DNA of 64,000 bases, from NCBI RefSeq assembly GCF_044761665.1, contig NZ_JBIWCW010000001.1:310001-374000 (forward strand), read 5' to 3'. This document shows, piece after piece, positions 43,048 to 51,897 of this stretch; positions within the stretch are counted from its first letter, which is position 1; every line of letters starts with the position of its first letter. Below the pieces are notes generated by a model. It made no database searches. It was not told the DNA's origin and saw nothing but the letters and a program-made list of their open reading frames with translations. This DNA is from Peribacillus sp044761665. GTDB taxonomy: Bacteria; Bacillota; Bacilli; Bacillales; DSM-1321. Both the position numbers and the translations under genes were made by a program.

Positions 43048-43662
43048 TCTTACATTAACACTATATTAATAGAAGAAACTAGTCATCCACTCTCAAAAAT
43101 TAGATTAATCGATTTTTAACTTGTATAGCCCCCAGGTATTTATCGAATTTATAGCCAAAAATAATAAAAAAAATCAGTGTGTGCTTCAGCCCATTTTTAT
43201 CCAAGTTTAATTAACTTAGACAAAAGGGGTAAATCGAATCAGTTCATAAAAACAAGCCAGCAACCTTCCATTTAATGGATTAAACTCTTGAATCGAATGG
43301 GTATATACAATTACATAACTCTAAAATATGTATCTTTCATTACTAAATAACTATCGGAAAATAGCTATTTAGATGCGGGGATGAATACCCACTTGTCAAC
43401 TATTAACCACTGTTTAAATGGAATATATTAGAATAACTTTTCTTTCTTACCGGACAAATATGATTATCATTGGGTATTTTTAGTTATATTTTTTTAGAAA
43501 AATCAAGAATGGCTTAGTGATAATAGCACTGATTTATTGATAATAATGTAAAAGATGAAAAAAAGTTATATTAGAATATAAAATTTACTGTTGCTTATTA
43601 GGTTTAAAATCATGTAGTGTGTATTCAGTAAATCAAATATATAAATAAAGAGAGGTTAAAAA
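43048..43662. promoter_or_regulatory. Long AT-rich leader region of the capsule operon
   Basis: About 615 bases without a gene ahead of capB, so probably the regulatory region. One partial Fur-like motif is visible: AATGATAATCAT on the minus strand (43460-43471) matches the central 12 bases of the Fur consensus. No clear -35/-10 pair with correct spacing was found. Long upstream regions with poor core promoters are usual for activator-dependent cap operons. Confidence 0.35.
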
Positions 43663-44844
43663 ATGGCACCGATATTTATATGTGCACTATTTTTGTTTGC
43701 CTATGGAATCGTCGAACAAAAACGCCATCAAAAGCGTCTCGACTCCATTCCTGTGCGTGTCAACGTTAATGGTATTCGCGGGAAATCCACTGTAACACGT
43801 CTTATTACAGGTGTGATCAAGGAAGCTGAGTACAAGACAATTGGTAAAACAACCGGAACATCAGCAAGAATGATTTACTGGTTTACGGACAAAGAAAAAC
43901 CGATTAAACGACGTCCAGAAGGACCGAATATCGGGGAACAACGTCGCGTAGTAAAAGAAGTTGCTGACTTAGGAACTGAAGCTCTAGTTTGTGAGTGTAT
44001 GGCTGTCCAGCCTGACTATCAACTAATCTTCCAAAATAAAATGATCCAAGCAAACATCGGGGTTATCGTAAATGTTCTTGAAGATCACATGGATGTCATG
44101 GGACCAACATTAGATCAAGTTGCGGAAGCCTTTACTGCAACTATTCCTTATAATGGTCATTTAATAACAATCGAAGGCGAACATTTGGAATATTACAAAG
44201 AAATTGCCAAACAACGCAATACAAAAGTGATTGTAGCTGATAATTCAAGAATTTCAGAAGAATTCCTACGTGAATTCGATTATATGGTATTTCCTGATAA
44301 TGCCTCTCTTGCTTTGGCTGTGGCAGAAGCTTTGGGCATTGATGAGAAAACTGCATTCCGCGGCATGTTAAATGCACATCCAGATCCAGGAGCCATGCGT
44401 ATCACTAGATTCGGAGACGCTGTTCAACCCACTTTCTTCGTTAATGGATTTGCCGCTAATGATGCGTCATCTACATTAAACATTTGGGAACGTGTAAGCA
44501 CATTCGGATACAGTACAGAAGCTCCTATCGTGATCATGAACTGTCGTCCTGACCGTGTAGACCGTACAGAACAATTTGCTAGAGATGTACTGCCTTACAT
44601 AAAATCAGAAATCGTCATTGCTATCGGTGAAACTACATCACCTATAACGAAAGCATTTGAGCAAGGAAAACTGGATACAGTGGAATATTGGGATTTAGAA
44701 GAATGGTCAACGGAAGAAATCGTTGCCAAACTGCGCCCAGTCATGAAAAACCGTATCGTATATGGTGTCGGTAATATTCACGGAGCAGCAGAACCATTAA
44801 TTGATGCATTTATGAAAACTAAAACGAAGCAAAAAGCGAGTTAA
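43663..44844 (+). CDS. capB: Poly-gamma-glutamate synthase subunit CapB/PgsB
   Basis: ATP-dependent amide ligase that polymerises glutamate through gamma-carboxyl links, at the membrane with CapC. 393 residues, Mur-ligase-like: N-terminal hydrophobic helix (APIFICALFLFAYGIVEQ), P-loop NVNGIRGKSTVTRLI, GTSARMIYW, IVNVLEDHMDVMG and NCRPDRVDRTEQFARDVLPY. Length matches PgsB. First gene of capBCADE. Confidence 0.96.
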   Translation: MAPIFICALFLFAYGIVEQKRHQKRLDSIPVRVNVNGIRGKSTVTRLITGVIKEAEYKTIGKTTGTSARMIYWFTDKEKPIKRRPEGPNIGEQRRVVKEVADLGTEALVCECMAVQPDYQLIFQNKMIQANIGVIVNVLEDHMDVMGPTLDQVAEAFTATIPYNGHLITIEGEHLEYYKEIAKQRNTKVIVADNSRISEEFLREFDYMVFPDNASLALAVAEALGIDEKTAFRGMLNAHPDPGAMRITRFGDAVQPTFFVNGFAANDASSTLNIWERVSTFGYSTEAPIVIMNCRPDRVDRTEQFARDVLPYIKSEIVIAIGETTSPITKAFEQGKLDTVEYWDLEEWSTEEIVAKLRPVMKNRIVYGVGNIHGAAEPLIDAFMKTKTKQKAS

Positions 44845-44859
44845 GTAGGAGGAACCTTA

Positions 44860-45309
44860 ATGTTTGGATCGGATTTATACGTGGCCCTAGTACTAGGGGT
44901 AACACTGAGCCTTATTTTTTCAGAAAAAACGGGTGTCGTGCCCGCCGGACTTATTGTGCCAGGTTATCTGGCATTAGTATTTGATCAATGGCAAGTCATG
45001 CTCGTTATTATTATAGTAAGTATCTTAACTTATTTCATTGTCGCACACGTACTTTCAAGATGGGTAATCTTATACGGAAGAAGAAAGTTTGCTGCGATGA
45101 TGATAACGGGGATATGTTTAAAACTCGTTTTAGATTTCTTCTACCCCGTCATGCCTTTTGAAATCTATGAATTCCGTGGTATTGGTATAATCGTCCCTGG
45201 CTTGATCGCTAATGCCATCCAAAGACAAGGAATGCCACTTACACTCGGCAGCACGCTTTTATTATCCGGTATCACTTTCGGTTTAATGAACGTGTATTAC
45301 CTATTCTGA
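44860..45309 (+). CDS. capC: Poly-gamma-glutamate synthase subunit CapC/PgsC
   Basis: 149-residue membrane protein with four to five helices; signature TGVVPAGLIVPGYLALVFDQ and GIGIIVPGLIANAIQRQG. It forms the synthesis/translocation core with CapB. Fifteen bases after capB, with AGGAGG before the ATG. Confidence 0.96.
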   Translation: MFGSDLYVALVLGVTLSLIFSEKTGVVPAGLIVPGYLALVFDQWQVMLVIIIVSILTYFIVAHVLSRWVILYGRRKFAAMMITGICLKLVLDFFYPVMPFEIYEFRGIGIIVPGLIANAIQRQGMPLTLGSTLLLSGITFGLMNVYYLF

Positions 45310-45319
45310 GGTGGATAAA

Positions 45320-46582
45320 ATGAAACGTACTTTAAATATAAGAGAAAAAACACTTATCTTTACAAAGCGGACGAAAAGAAAGAATCTCAAATATGCAGCC
45401 ATTGTCCTTCCAATCTTGATTATAGTTCTAGTCTTTACCTCTTGGTTGGCACGGACGAAAGACGTGGAAGTTGTCGCGTCAAAACCAAACGATACCATTA
45501 CAATGTCAATGGTCGGAGATATCATGATGGGTCGTTATGTAGCAGAGGTCACAGACAATCATGGTTTCGATTACCTCTTCCGTTATATGAAGCCATATTT
45601 TAATGCTTCAGACTATGTTAGCGGAAACTATGAACACCCGGCGCTCGCAAAGGATGTTTCCAAATACGAAGAAGCTGACACGGCCATTCGTTTAAACTCC
45701 TATGGGAACGGTATTGAAGCAGTCAAAAATGCAGGTTTCTCCGTCATGACCCTAGCTAATAACCATATGATGGACTTTGAAGAACAGGGATTGGTCGATA
45801 CGATCAATCAATTCGAGAGTAATGATATGGATTATGTAGGTGTCGGTTCGAATATTACAAAAGCGAAAGAAAACATTAACTATCAAGACATTAAAGGTGT
45901 ACGCGTCGCCACTCTCGGGTTTACCGATGTATATGGTAAAAATGCGGTGGCCAAGAACAATCAAGCAGGGTTATTAAACTCTAATCCTGATTTATTATTC
46001 GAGATGATTGGTAATGCTAAGGATGCGAAGAAAGGTAATGCAGACTTAGTTGTAGTTAACATGCACTGGGGACAAGAATATGCTACATCCGCAACAGGTC
46101 GACAAACTGAATTAGCCAAGGCAGTGATCGATGCTGGTGCTGATATCATCATCGGCCATCACCCCCACGTCGTTCAATCGTTTGACGTTTATAAAGATGG
46201 CATAATCTTCTATAGTTTAGGAAACTTTGTATTTGACCAAGGTTGGACACGTACGAAAGATTCCGCGATGGTTCAATACCATTTAACTGAAGATGGAAAA
46301 GCTACTGTCGATGTACTTCCTTTGCAGATTAAGGAAGCAACACCAAGACCGGCCACTTCTTCTAGTGATGTATCACGCATTTTCCGTTCATTGACGAAGG
46401 AAACAAGCGACAACGTGCAATGGGCTAAAAAAGATGATAAAATAGAAATTAAATTGGATCATCAACGTGTTATGGAACATAAGAAGGAACGTGAACAGGC
46501 AGAAGCTGCAGCAAAAGAAGCGAAAGTAAAAAAAGCTCAAGTAATGAAAAAAACACAAGAAGAGAACATGATCAAAGAATGA
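45320..46582 (+). CDS. capA: Poly-gamma-glutamate biosynthesis protein CapA/PgsA
   Basis: 420 residues: one N-terminal TM (AAIVLPILIIVLVFTSWLA) and an extracellular PGA_cap (metallophosphatase-like) domain: MSMVGDIMMGRY, VSGNYEHPA, LANNHMMDF, NMHWGQEY, GHHPHVVQSFD. Needed for polymer export. Coiled, charged C-terminal tail (about 385-420). An in-frame upstream start lies on the GAGGTGG ribosome site; ATG 45320 is used. Confidence 0.94.
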   Translation: MKRTLNIREKTLIFTKRTKRKNLKYAAIVLPILIIVLVFTSWLARTKDVEVVASKPNDTITMSMVGDIMMGRYVAEVTDNHGFDYLFRYMKPYFNASDYVSGNYEHPALAKDVSKYEEADTAIRLNSYGNGIEAVKNAGFSVMTLANNHMMDFEEQGLVDTINQFESNDMDYVGVGSNITKAKENINYQDIKGVRVATLGFTDVYGKNAVAKNNQAGLLNSNPDLLFEMIGNAKDAKKGNADLVVVNMHWGQEYATSATGRQTELAKAVIDAGADIIIGHHPHVVQSFDVYKDGIIFYSLGNFVFDQGWTRTKDSAMVQYHLTEDGKATVDVLPLQIKEATPRPATSSSDVSRIFRSLTKETSDNVQWAKKDDKIEIKLDHQRVMEHKKEREQAEAAAKEAKVKKAQVMKKTQEENMIKE

Positions 46583-46695
46583 CATGCAACATCATACAAC
46601 TAGATATCGCGTGAATAAGAGTCATACTAGCTAGAGAAACTATTGCTAGAAGATATACATCTTAGAAGCTCACATCGAAAAGAGGCGATCAATCA

Positions 46696-48276
46696 GTGGT
46701 TTATCCTTTCTCACGGAAAGTGCTCCTTTCCCTCTGTTTGCTCATATTTATAGCAGGATGCTCAAATACTGACCCTCTTTCTGACACGAATGATACCAAT
46801 GAAAAACCAAACGATAAATCTTATGGAGTCAGTTCTTCCAACCCTTACGCTGTTGAAGTAGGGATGAAGATTCTCGATAACGGCGGAACGGCTGCCGATG
46901 CGTCCATTGCCATTTCTTATGCATTGGGTGTAGCCGAACCCTTTGGTTCTGGAATCGGTGGTGGTGGCGGAATGCTAATCGTCCCCGAATCTGAAGAGCC
47001 TAATTTTATCGATTATCGAGAAACTGCTCCGGAAAGTTCAAAATTAAAACATAATACAGGTGTTCCAGGTTTTGTAGCCGGAATGCAGACTGTCCATGAT
47101 AAATATGGAACCATTCCGATGGAAGATCTCCTTCAGCCAGCCATCGACCTGGCTGAAGAGGGATTTGAAGTCGATAAAATGTTATCCTCCCGCCTAATGG
47201 CAGCCAAAGCAAGAGTTTCTTCAAAAGAAACTCTCTTGTTTTATCCTGATGACGAAACAATGGAGACAGGAGATATCTTAAAACAGGAAAAACTTGCCGA
47301 CACATTGAAACTGATTCAGCGAAAAGGACCTGATGGCTTTTATAAAGGTGACATCGCAAGGGATATCAAAAGAAGAACAGACATCGACTTAATGGATTTA
47401 AAGCATTATGAAGTGAAAGAACGAAAACCGGTTCAAGGAACATTTGCTGGGTATGACGTTTTGACTGCCCCTCCCCCATTCTCTGGGGTGACGGTCCTTG
47501 AAATGTTGAAGCTGGCAGAAGAAACGGACTTAAGCAATGTTTCAAATAAAGCCGATTACATGAAATTACTCGGAGCTATTACAAACGCTTCGTATAAAGA
47601 TCGAATTAGCTATACCGGGGACGGAATTAGTGCTGACAAAGCTGAACAATTACTTTCTCCCCTCCACCTGAAAAATCTGAAAGAAGAGATCAATAAAGGT
47701 GAGTGGTCAAATAAAGAGTTCGAGTCAGAAGAGCATGAAAGCACGACTCACTTTGTCGTCATGGATAAATACGGAACGGTCGTTTCGACGACCAACACTC
47801 TCAGCAATTTTTTTGGTTCTGGTGACTATACGAACGGCTTTTTCTTAAATGATCAATTGAAGAATTTCCGTTCAGGATTGAATGCCATTGATGAGCATAA
47901 ACGCCCTAGAACCTTTACAGCCCCGACCGTTCTTAAGAAACAAGGGGAATCAACCATTGGTATCGGTTCTCCTGGTGGAGATAGAATACCTCAAGTCCTT
48001 ATGCAAGTGCTGTTTGCCTACGTACATGAGGACGAGACGTTTCAAAATATCATCGACCGTTACCGATTCGTCTTTGTTGGGAACACGGTTTATACAGAAT
48101 ACCGTTCCAAAGATGAAATAACCTCCGCATTGGAAGCAGCAGGATATAAAGTTGTCCAAAAGGTTTCCCCTGTTTTTTATGGTGGCGTACAGGTACTTTC
48201 TAGAAATGAAAAGAACGGTCGCTTATCGGGAGCAGCCGACCCACGTAGATTTGGCAGCTGGCAAGCACAGCAATAA
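46696..48276 (+). CDS. capD: Gamma-glutamyltransferase lipoprotein CapD (capsule anchoring/cleavage)
   Basis: 526-residue GGT-family enzyme. Lipobox IFIAGC (Cys22) makes it a surface lipoprotein. The autoprocessing site is HESTTHFVV: the catalytic Thr is about residue 350, as in B. anthracis CapD (Thr352). Downstream TTNTLSNFFGSG and GSPGGDRIPQ complete the active site. In B. anthracis, CapD cleaves poly-gamma-glutamate and transfers it onto peptidoglycan. Start is GTG at 46696. The 113 bases after capA hold no gene. Confidence 0.92.
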   Translation: MVYPFSRKVLLSLCLLIFIAGCSNTDPLSDTNDTNEKPNDKSYGVSSSNPYAVEVGMKILDNGGTAADASIAISYALGVAEPFGSGIGGGGGMLIVPESEEPNFIDYRETAPESSKLKHNTGVPGFVAGMQTVHDKYGTIPMEDLLQPAIDLAEEGFEVDKMLSSRLMAAKARVSSKETLLFYPDDETMETGDILKQEKLADTLKLIQRKGPDGFYKGDIARDIKRRTDIDLMDLKHYEVKERKPVQGTFAGYDVLTAPPPFSGVTVLEMLKLAEETDLSNVSNKADYMKLLGAITNASYKDRISYTGDGISADKAEQLLSPLHLKNLKEEINKGEWSNKEFESEEHESTTHFVVMDKYGTVVSTTNTLSNFFGSGDYTNGFFLNDQLKNFRSGLNAIDEHKRPRTFTAPTVLKKQGESTIGIGSPGGDRIPQVLMQVLFAYVHEDETFQNIIDRYRFVFVGNTVYTEYRSKDEITSALEAAGYKVVQKVSPVFYGGVQVLSRNEKNGRLSGAADPRRFGSWQAQQ

Positions 48277-48338
48277 AGAAAACGCCTTTACATCTTGAAA
48301 ACATATCAATTTTTATGGATTTATAAGGGGACGAGAAA

Positions 48339-48488
48339 ATGAAAACATTCAAAAAGATAGTAAGCTGGGCCATGCCTGTTATACTAATTGCAGCCCTGCT
48401 ATTCACAATGAATACGTTCAAACGGTCTGAAACACTGACGCCGGAAGAACAAAAGAAAATCGAACAATATACGAATACCCAAGAGTAA
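48339..48488 (+). CDS. capE: Small capsule protein CapE/PgsE
   Basis: 49-residue peptide MKTFKKIVSWAMPVILIAAL..., one TM followed by a charged tail TLTPEEQKKIEQYTNTQE. Size, topology and position after capD match CapE (47 residues in B. anthracis), required for efficient capsule synthesis with CapA. Ribosome site AAGGGGACGAG upstream; terminator follows the stop at once. Confidence 0.88.
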   Translation: MKTFKKIVSWAMPVILIAALLFTMNTFKRSETLTPEEQKKIEQYTNTQE

Positions 48489-48490
48489 TC

Positions 48491-48533
48491 AAAAAACAGA
48501 TCGAACCTAATTGAGGTTCGATCTGTTTTTTTA
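48491..48533 (+). terminator. Terminator of the capsule operon
   Basis: AAAACAGATCGAACCT pairs perfectly with AGGTTCGATCTGTTTT over a 5-base loop, then TTT. Confidence 0.93.
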
Positions 48534-48621
48534 GTTGCTCTCTTATTTTCAGGTTACTATGTTCTTCGGTTATAATACTTAGATAGCCTACTATCATAGT
48601 AACTAGGATGAGGAGGAAACC

Positions 48622-49251
48622 ATGGAGGAGAATGGATACGCAAATTTTGCAGAATTACAACAATACGAACAAGAAAACACCGATTATAGCATCCTATCGT
48701 ATCATCGAAAACCGGAGATAGCGATTTTTGCTATCCATGGCGGAAACATTGAACCGGGCACTAGTGAAGTTGCCAAGACTTTGGGAGATAGGCTGAATGC
48801 GAGTACCTATCTATTCGAAGGTCTAAAACGCAGGGATAATGGTAAGCTACATATTACCTCCACTGCCTTCGATGAACCCACTGCCCTACTTATGGCCAAT
48901 ACAGCAAATACGATTCTGTCACTCCATGGCTATAGTGCCACACAAGAAGAGTTAATCTATATCGGTGGCAGGAATCAGGCCTTTATAACTTTCATAGAAA
49001 TGGCTTTAAAGGATGCTGGGTTTCAAACAGCGGAAGCTCCACCACATCTATTGGGGATGAATGAATCCAACATTACAAACCGTTGCAAAACCGGAGCCGG
49101 CGTGCAATTGGAAATATCGAGGAAGTTACGAAATCGATTTTTCCTAAACGATGACCCATCGAGTAAAAACAGGCAAAATCAAACAGAAACTCTCAATCAA
49201 TTTGTCAGCGCGTTAGAAAAAGCCACCATTGAGTACGAAAAGCAATTCTAG
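48622..49251 (+). CDS. Poly-gamma-glutamate hydrolase (PghP family)
   Basis: 209 residues of the zinc peptidase family first known from phage PghP, which cuts gamma-glutamyl polymer. Conserved features: AIFAIHGGNIEPGTSEVA (zinc His/Glu), TILSLHGYSATQEELIYIGG (second His), and NRCKTGAGVQLEISRKLR. No signal peptide, as in the phage enzyme and its Bacillus paralogues. Its place directly after capBCADE suggests a role in polymer turnover; chromosomal copies may also be phage-derived defence. GAGGAGG before the ATG. Confidence 0.88.
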   Translation: MEENGYANFAELQQYEQENTDYSILSYHRKPEIAIFAIHGGNIEPGTSEVAKTLGDRLNASTYLFEGLKRRDNGKLHITSTAFDEPTALLMANTANTILSLHGYSATQEELIYIGGRNQAFITFIEMALKDAGFQTAEAPPHLLGMNESNITNRCKTGAGVQLEISRKLRNRFFLNDDPSSKNRQNQTETLNQFVSALEKATIEYEKQF

Positions 49252-49596
49252 TTTGTTCTCTAGAATTGCTTGGCTCAATACACGCTCATTTTAGCACAGG
49301 AGACCTCAAGTAATATATTTTATAGAGATAACCCTTCAAACCCCTTAGGAGAGCTTTTTTCTGGCTTTTACGCCTCCCCATTCCACTCTCTTAACCTATA
49401 TCATCATTGATTTTTCTCCAATGGAAGTTACAAGCCCCCTCTTCTTTCCTAGATAGATATTGGCTCCAAATGATTCATCCTTAGTAGCTTTTACTTTACC
49501 TGTTATCGGTGCAGCGCATTTCGGACGATATAGAGTAAAAAAAGCTACCTGGTCCAACACAACCGGGTAGTTTTTAAGAGTCTATGTTTCTAGCCT
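49252..49596. other. Gap with a possible gene remnant and a terminator
   Basis: No intact gene. On the minus strand about 49405-49530 there is a coding-like run without start codon (RPKCAAPITGKVKATKDESF then GANIYLGKKRGLV), possibly a remnant. A hairpin at 49537-49576 (CTACCcGG with CCaGGTAG, then seven T on the minus strand) terminates the NlpC/P60 gene. Confidence 0.4.
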
Positions 49597-50799
49597 TTAA
49601 TTCATGATGAGCTGCACACGTCCGTAGCTTTCGAACTTCTGGGCGAAATACCCTGAAGAAAGGTCAGATATATGAACACCGGCTTTCTCGGTTGTATGGA
49701 TAAAACGGCCATCCCCAAGATAGATTCCTACGTGAGTTACACCTTCCCTTGTACCAGTATCCCTAAAGAACACGAGGTCCCCCGCCTTTGGTTCTGAGAT
49801 AGCTGGCAACCACTCAAAGTAGTTAGCAGCCGAACTGCGTTTAACTGAAATCCCCTGCTCTTTCATGGCCCAATATATCAAGCCACTGCAATCCATTCCA
49901 TTTATCGGATCGTCCCCACTGAAAACATATGGGAATCCGCGTAACGTATAAGCGTATCGGATTACATCATATGCTTTATCATAGGCTGCCTCTTCCCCTT
50001 CATAAAATGGAAATAAAAGATCGCTGTATATTTGAAGGTATTGTCCCTCCATGACCTCATAGGTCGGTAGAGCATTACGTACTTTGATGGAATTGATGTG
50101 GATGTTGTAATTTTCTGATATGCTATTCAGCGTTTCACCCGGTTGTACAATATGTTCCCCTTTAGGTGTATACGTCTTAAAAGCAACCTCATATTTTGAA
50201 AAATATTTTTCCGTGCTGTTTCTTATTTGAACGGTTTCTGATCCATAACCAGAATTGACGAATTGGTCTTTTCCGAGATAGATTCCTGCTGTCACGACTT
50301 TTGACGTGTCTTTTTCTAGGAAAAAGATGATATCCCCCGCTTTAGGAGCTGATGTGTCCATACCAAGCTTATAATATCCATCTACGGTTAAGCGGTCAGA
50401 GGCTACGTTCTGTTGAGAAAGGATCCAATAAACCAGCCCACTCGAATCGAAACCTTTAGAAGGGGATTCTTCCCCCGCCGTTTTATTGAATCCAACGAAT
50501 GTTTCTGCATAGTGGGCAATTCGATTTCCTCTCTCCGCCCATTGGTATATGGAAGGATTGTATGCTGTTTGTATGATTTTAAGCTGTTGCCCTACATATA
50601 ACTGGCTATCCGGTAAGCCATTGGTTTTCATTAATTGGTCTGCCGTAATACCATAAATTGAAGCGATGGATTCTACCGTTTCTTGTGAGGAAACTGTATG
50701 AATGCGATCGGCTGCTTGAACTTTTATACCAGGTGAAAATGTTAATCCAACCATGACTAGTAAAAATAGCATCGTACTGACTAATAAATTTCTTCTCAC
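49597..50799 (-). CDS. Secreted LysM / tandem NlpC-P60 hydrolase, one domain inactive (PgdS/LytF-like)
   Basis: 400 residues. Signal peptide ending SPGIKVQA; LysM 1 (IHTVSSQETVESIASIYGIT); NlpC/P60 domain 1 with FDSSGLVYW, where the nucleophile Cys is Ser; LysM 2 (HIVQPGETLNSISENYNIH); NlpC/P60 domain 2 with NGMDCSGLIYW, THVGIYLGDGRFIH and downstream polar residue, intact. It should cut gamma-D-glutamyl bonds in peptidoglycan or in poly-gamma-glutamate: B. subtilis PgdS has a similar build and lies by pgsBCA. GTG at 50799 with AAGGAAGGG is chosen; earlier frame lies over the leader. A SigD promoter lies upstream. Confidence 0.88.
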   Translation of the reverse strand: MRRNLLVSTMLFLLVMVGLTFSPGIKVQAADRIHTVSSQETVESIASIYGITADQLMKTNGLPDSQLYVGQQLKIIQTAYNPSIYQWAERGNRIAHYAETFVGFNKTAGEESPSKGFDSSGLVYWILSQQNVASDRLTVDGYYKLGMDTSAPKAGDIIFFLEKDTSKVVTAGIYLGKDQFVNSGYGSETVQIRNSTEKYFSKYEVAFKTYTPKGEHIVQPGETLNSISENYNIHINSIKVRNALPTYEVMEGQYLQIYSDLLFPFYEGEEAAYDKAYDVIRYAYTLRGFPYVFSGDDPINGMDCSGLIYWAMKEQGISVKRSSAANYFEWLPAISEPKAGDLVFFRDTGTREGVTHVGIYLGDGRFIHTTEKAGVHISDLSSGYFAQKFESYGRVQLIMN

Positions 50800-50916
50800 T
50801 TTAACCCTTCCTTTATGACTGGAAATACATTTCAACACGCCCAAAGGCATTTCCAGATTAATGTAAATCTTATATATGGACTTTACGCTTAAGTCTTTTT
50901 ACTTACTTCCCTCATA

Positions 50917-50943
50917 ATATCGGTAACACTCTTGCAACCTTTA
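50917..50943 (-). promoter_or_regulatory. SigD promoter of the NlpC/P60 hydrolase gene
   Basis: Minus strand TAAA (50943-50940), exactly 15 bp, ACCGATAT (50924-50917): one change from TAAA-N15-GCCGATAT. It lies about 118 bases before the start codon. SigD drives autolysins (lytF) and pgdS in B. subtilis. Confidence 0.82.
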
Positions 50944-50954
50944 GCCTATGTACG

Positions 50955-51000
50955 ACAAAAATGTCACAAAAAGTTTGCCCGTTTTAACAAAAATGTCACA
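50955..51000. repeat. Pair of 14-bp direct repeats upstream of the SigD promoter
   Basis: ACAAAAATGTCACA occurs at 50955-50968 and 50987-51000, 32 bp apart (about three helix turns), just upstream of the -35 of the SigD promoter. A likely activator or repressor site. Confidence 0.6.
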
Positions 51001-51123
51001 TTTAAACAGGACATTATACTCATATATTTTCCATGGAAGCTAAAATAGTCTTAACACCCAGTCAATTAGACCTTATAACACGTATTGTTTATTCTAAAAA
51101 ACCATGAAAAAAGTCTTACCGTT

Positions 51124-51181
51124 AAAAAGACTGTACAAAAAGCGAGGATTCCTAAAATGGATTTTCCTTTTCTGTACAGTC
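51124..51181 (-). terminator. Long imperfect hairpin terminating the DUF2642-like gene
   Basis: GACTGTACA at both ends forms a 9-bp outer stem with a further imperfect stem inside (AAAAGC.AGGAT with ATTTTCCTTTT); on the minus strand TTTTTAAC follows. It starts 3 bases after the stop codon. Confidence 0.6.
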
Positions 51182-51183
51182 AT

Positions 51184-51849
51184 CTATGGCAAATATACTG
51201 TTTTGATATGTGGAAGGCTTAAAAACACACGATCTCCTTTGGCTGTCGCTACTTCAACAAAGTTATTGTCCACTTTTTTAAGTAACCCAATTCTCGTTGG
51301 ATCCTCTCCACCATCAAAGACAACGAGTTTTCCTTCACTTTTTTTCAACTGTTCTGCTAATGTACGATAAAATGGTGACATTTTTGAGGGTATGTGGAAT
51401 TGTTCGTGGCTAAGTGTGTAAGGCGTCTCGCCCTGGATATATGGGGTAAGCCATTTAAGGTGATGAAGGGAAATATACATGAACTTATACACAGGAGAAT
51501 AAAAGGTAAAATAATCGTTAAAAACATTATTAATATAACCATGTAGCGAAATATGCCCTGTAACATAGATTTCAGAAAAGACTCCTTTGGCATTCATCAA
51601 TGCTTTACGATAGGAGATCGTTATATTGTCTTCCGCTATATAGAACCCTAAAGGGGGCAATATGTCCGAATCGATATCTATACTCAGATTGAATCTATGC
51701 ACATGAAGCATCGGAAAATAGAGAAACTGCTTTCCATTAAATAACACCAGAATATCAGAACTAAAATCTGTCAGAATCCCTTTAAACCATTTATCACCTG
51801 TAAGCTGAAGATCAATCTGTTTGCCCAGCAATGCAATCGCATCATTCAT
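51184..51849 (-). CDS. DUF2642-like protein with two Sm-like repeats
   Basis: 221 residues without signal peptide. The N-terminal part (ALLGKQIDLQLTGDKWFKG then ILVLFNGKQFLYFPMLHVH) resembles DUF2642 proteins, some of which are spore-coat related; the C-terminal 50 residues (LVVFDGGEDPTRIGLLKKV ... VFLSLPHIKTVYLP) look like a second copy. ATG 51849 has GGGGGAG upstream. Function unknown. Its promoter region contains a 9-bp tandem repeat. Confidence 0.6.
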   Translation of the reverse strand: MNDAIALLGKQIDLQLTGDKWFKGILTDFSSDILVLFNGKQFLYFPMLHVHRFNLSIDIDSDILPPLGFYIAEDNITISYRKALMNAKGVFSEIYVTGHISLHGYINNVFNDYFTFYSPVYKFMYISLHHLKWLTPYIQGETPYTLSHEQFHIPSKMSPFYRTLAEQLKKSEGKLVVFDGGEDPTRIGLLKKVDNNFVEVATAKGDRVFLSLPHIKTVYLP

Positions 51850-51870
51850 AATTAACTCCCCCAAGAGTTA

Positions 51871-51897
51871 GATTAGTTAGATTAGTTAGATTAGTTA
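51871..51897. repeat. 9-bp tandem repeat, three copies
   Basis: GATTAGTTA repeated three times without change, preceded by GAGTTA. It spans the last bases of the transporter gene and the leader of the DUF2642-like gene, about 20 bases before its ribosome site. Slippage could alter leader length. Confidence 0.85.

Noticed and set aside
49405..49530. Minus-strand coding-like run ending in EKSMMI
   Set aside because: No start codon or ribosome site, and it overlaps the terminator of the hydrolase gene; kept only as a possible remnant in the gap note.
51104..51370. Plus-strand 88-codon frame
   Set aside because: It begins in a terminator hairpin and continues antisense to the DUF2642-like gene.
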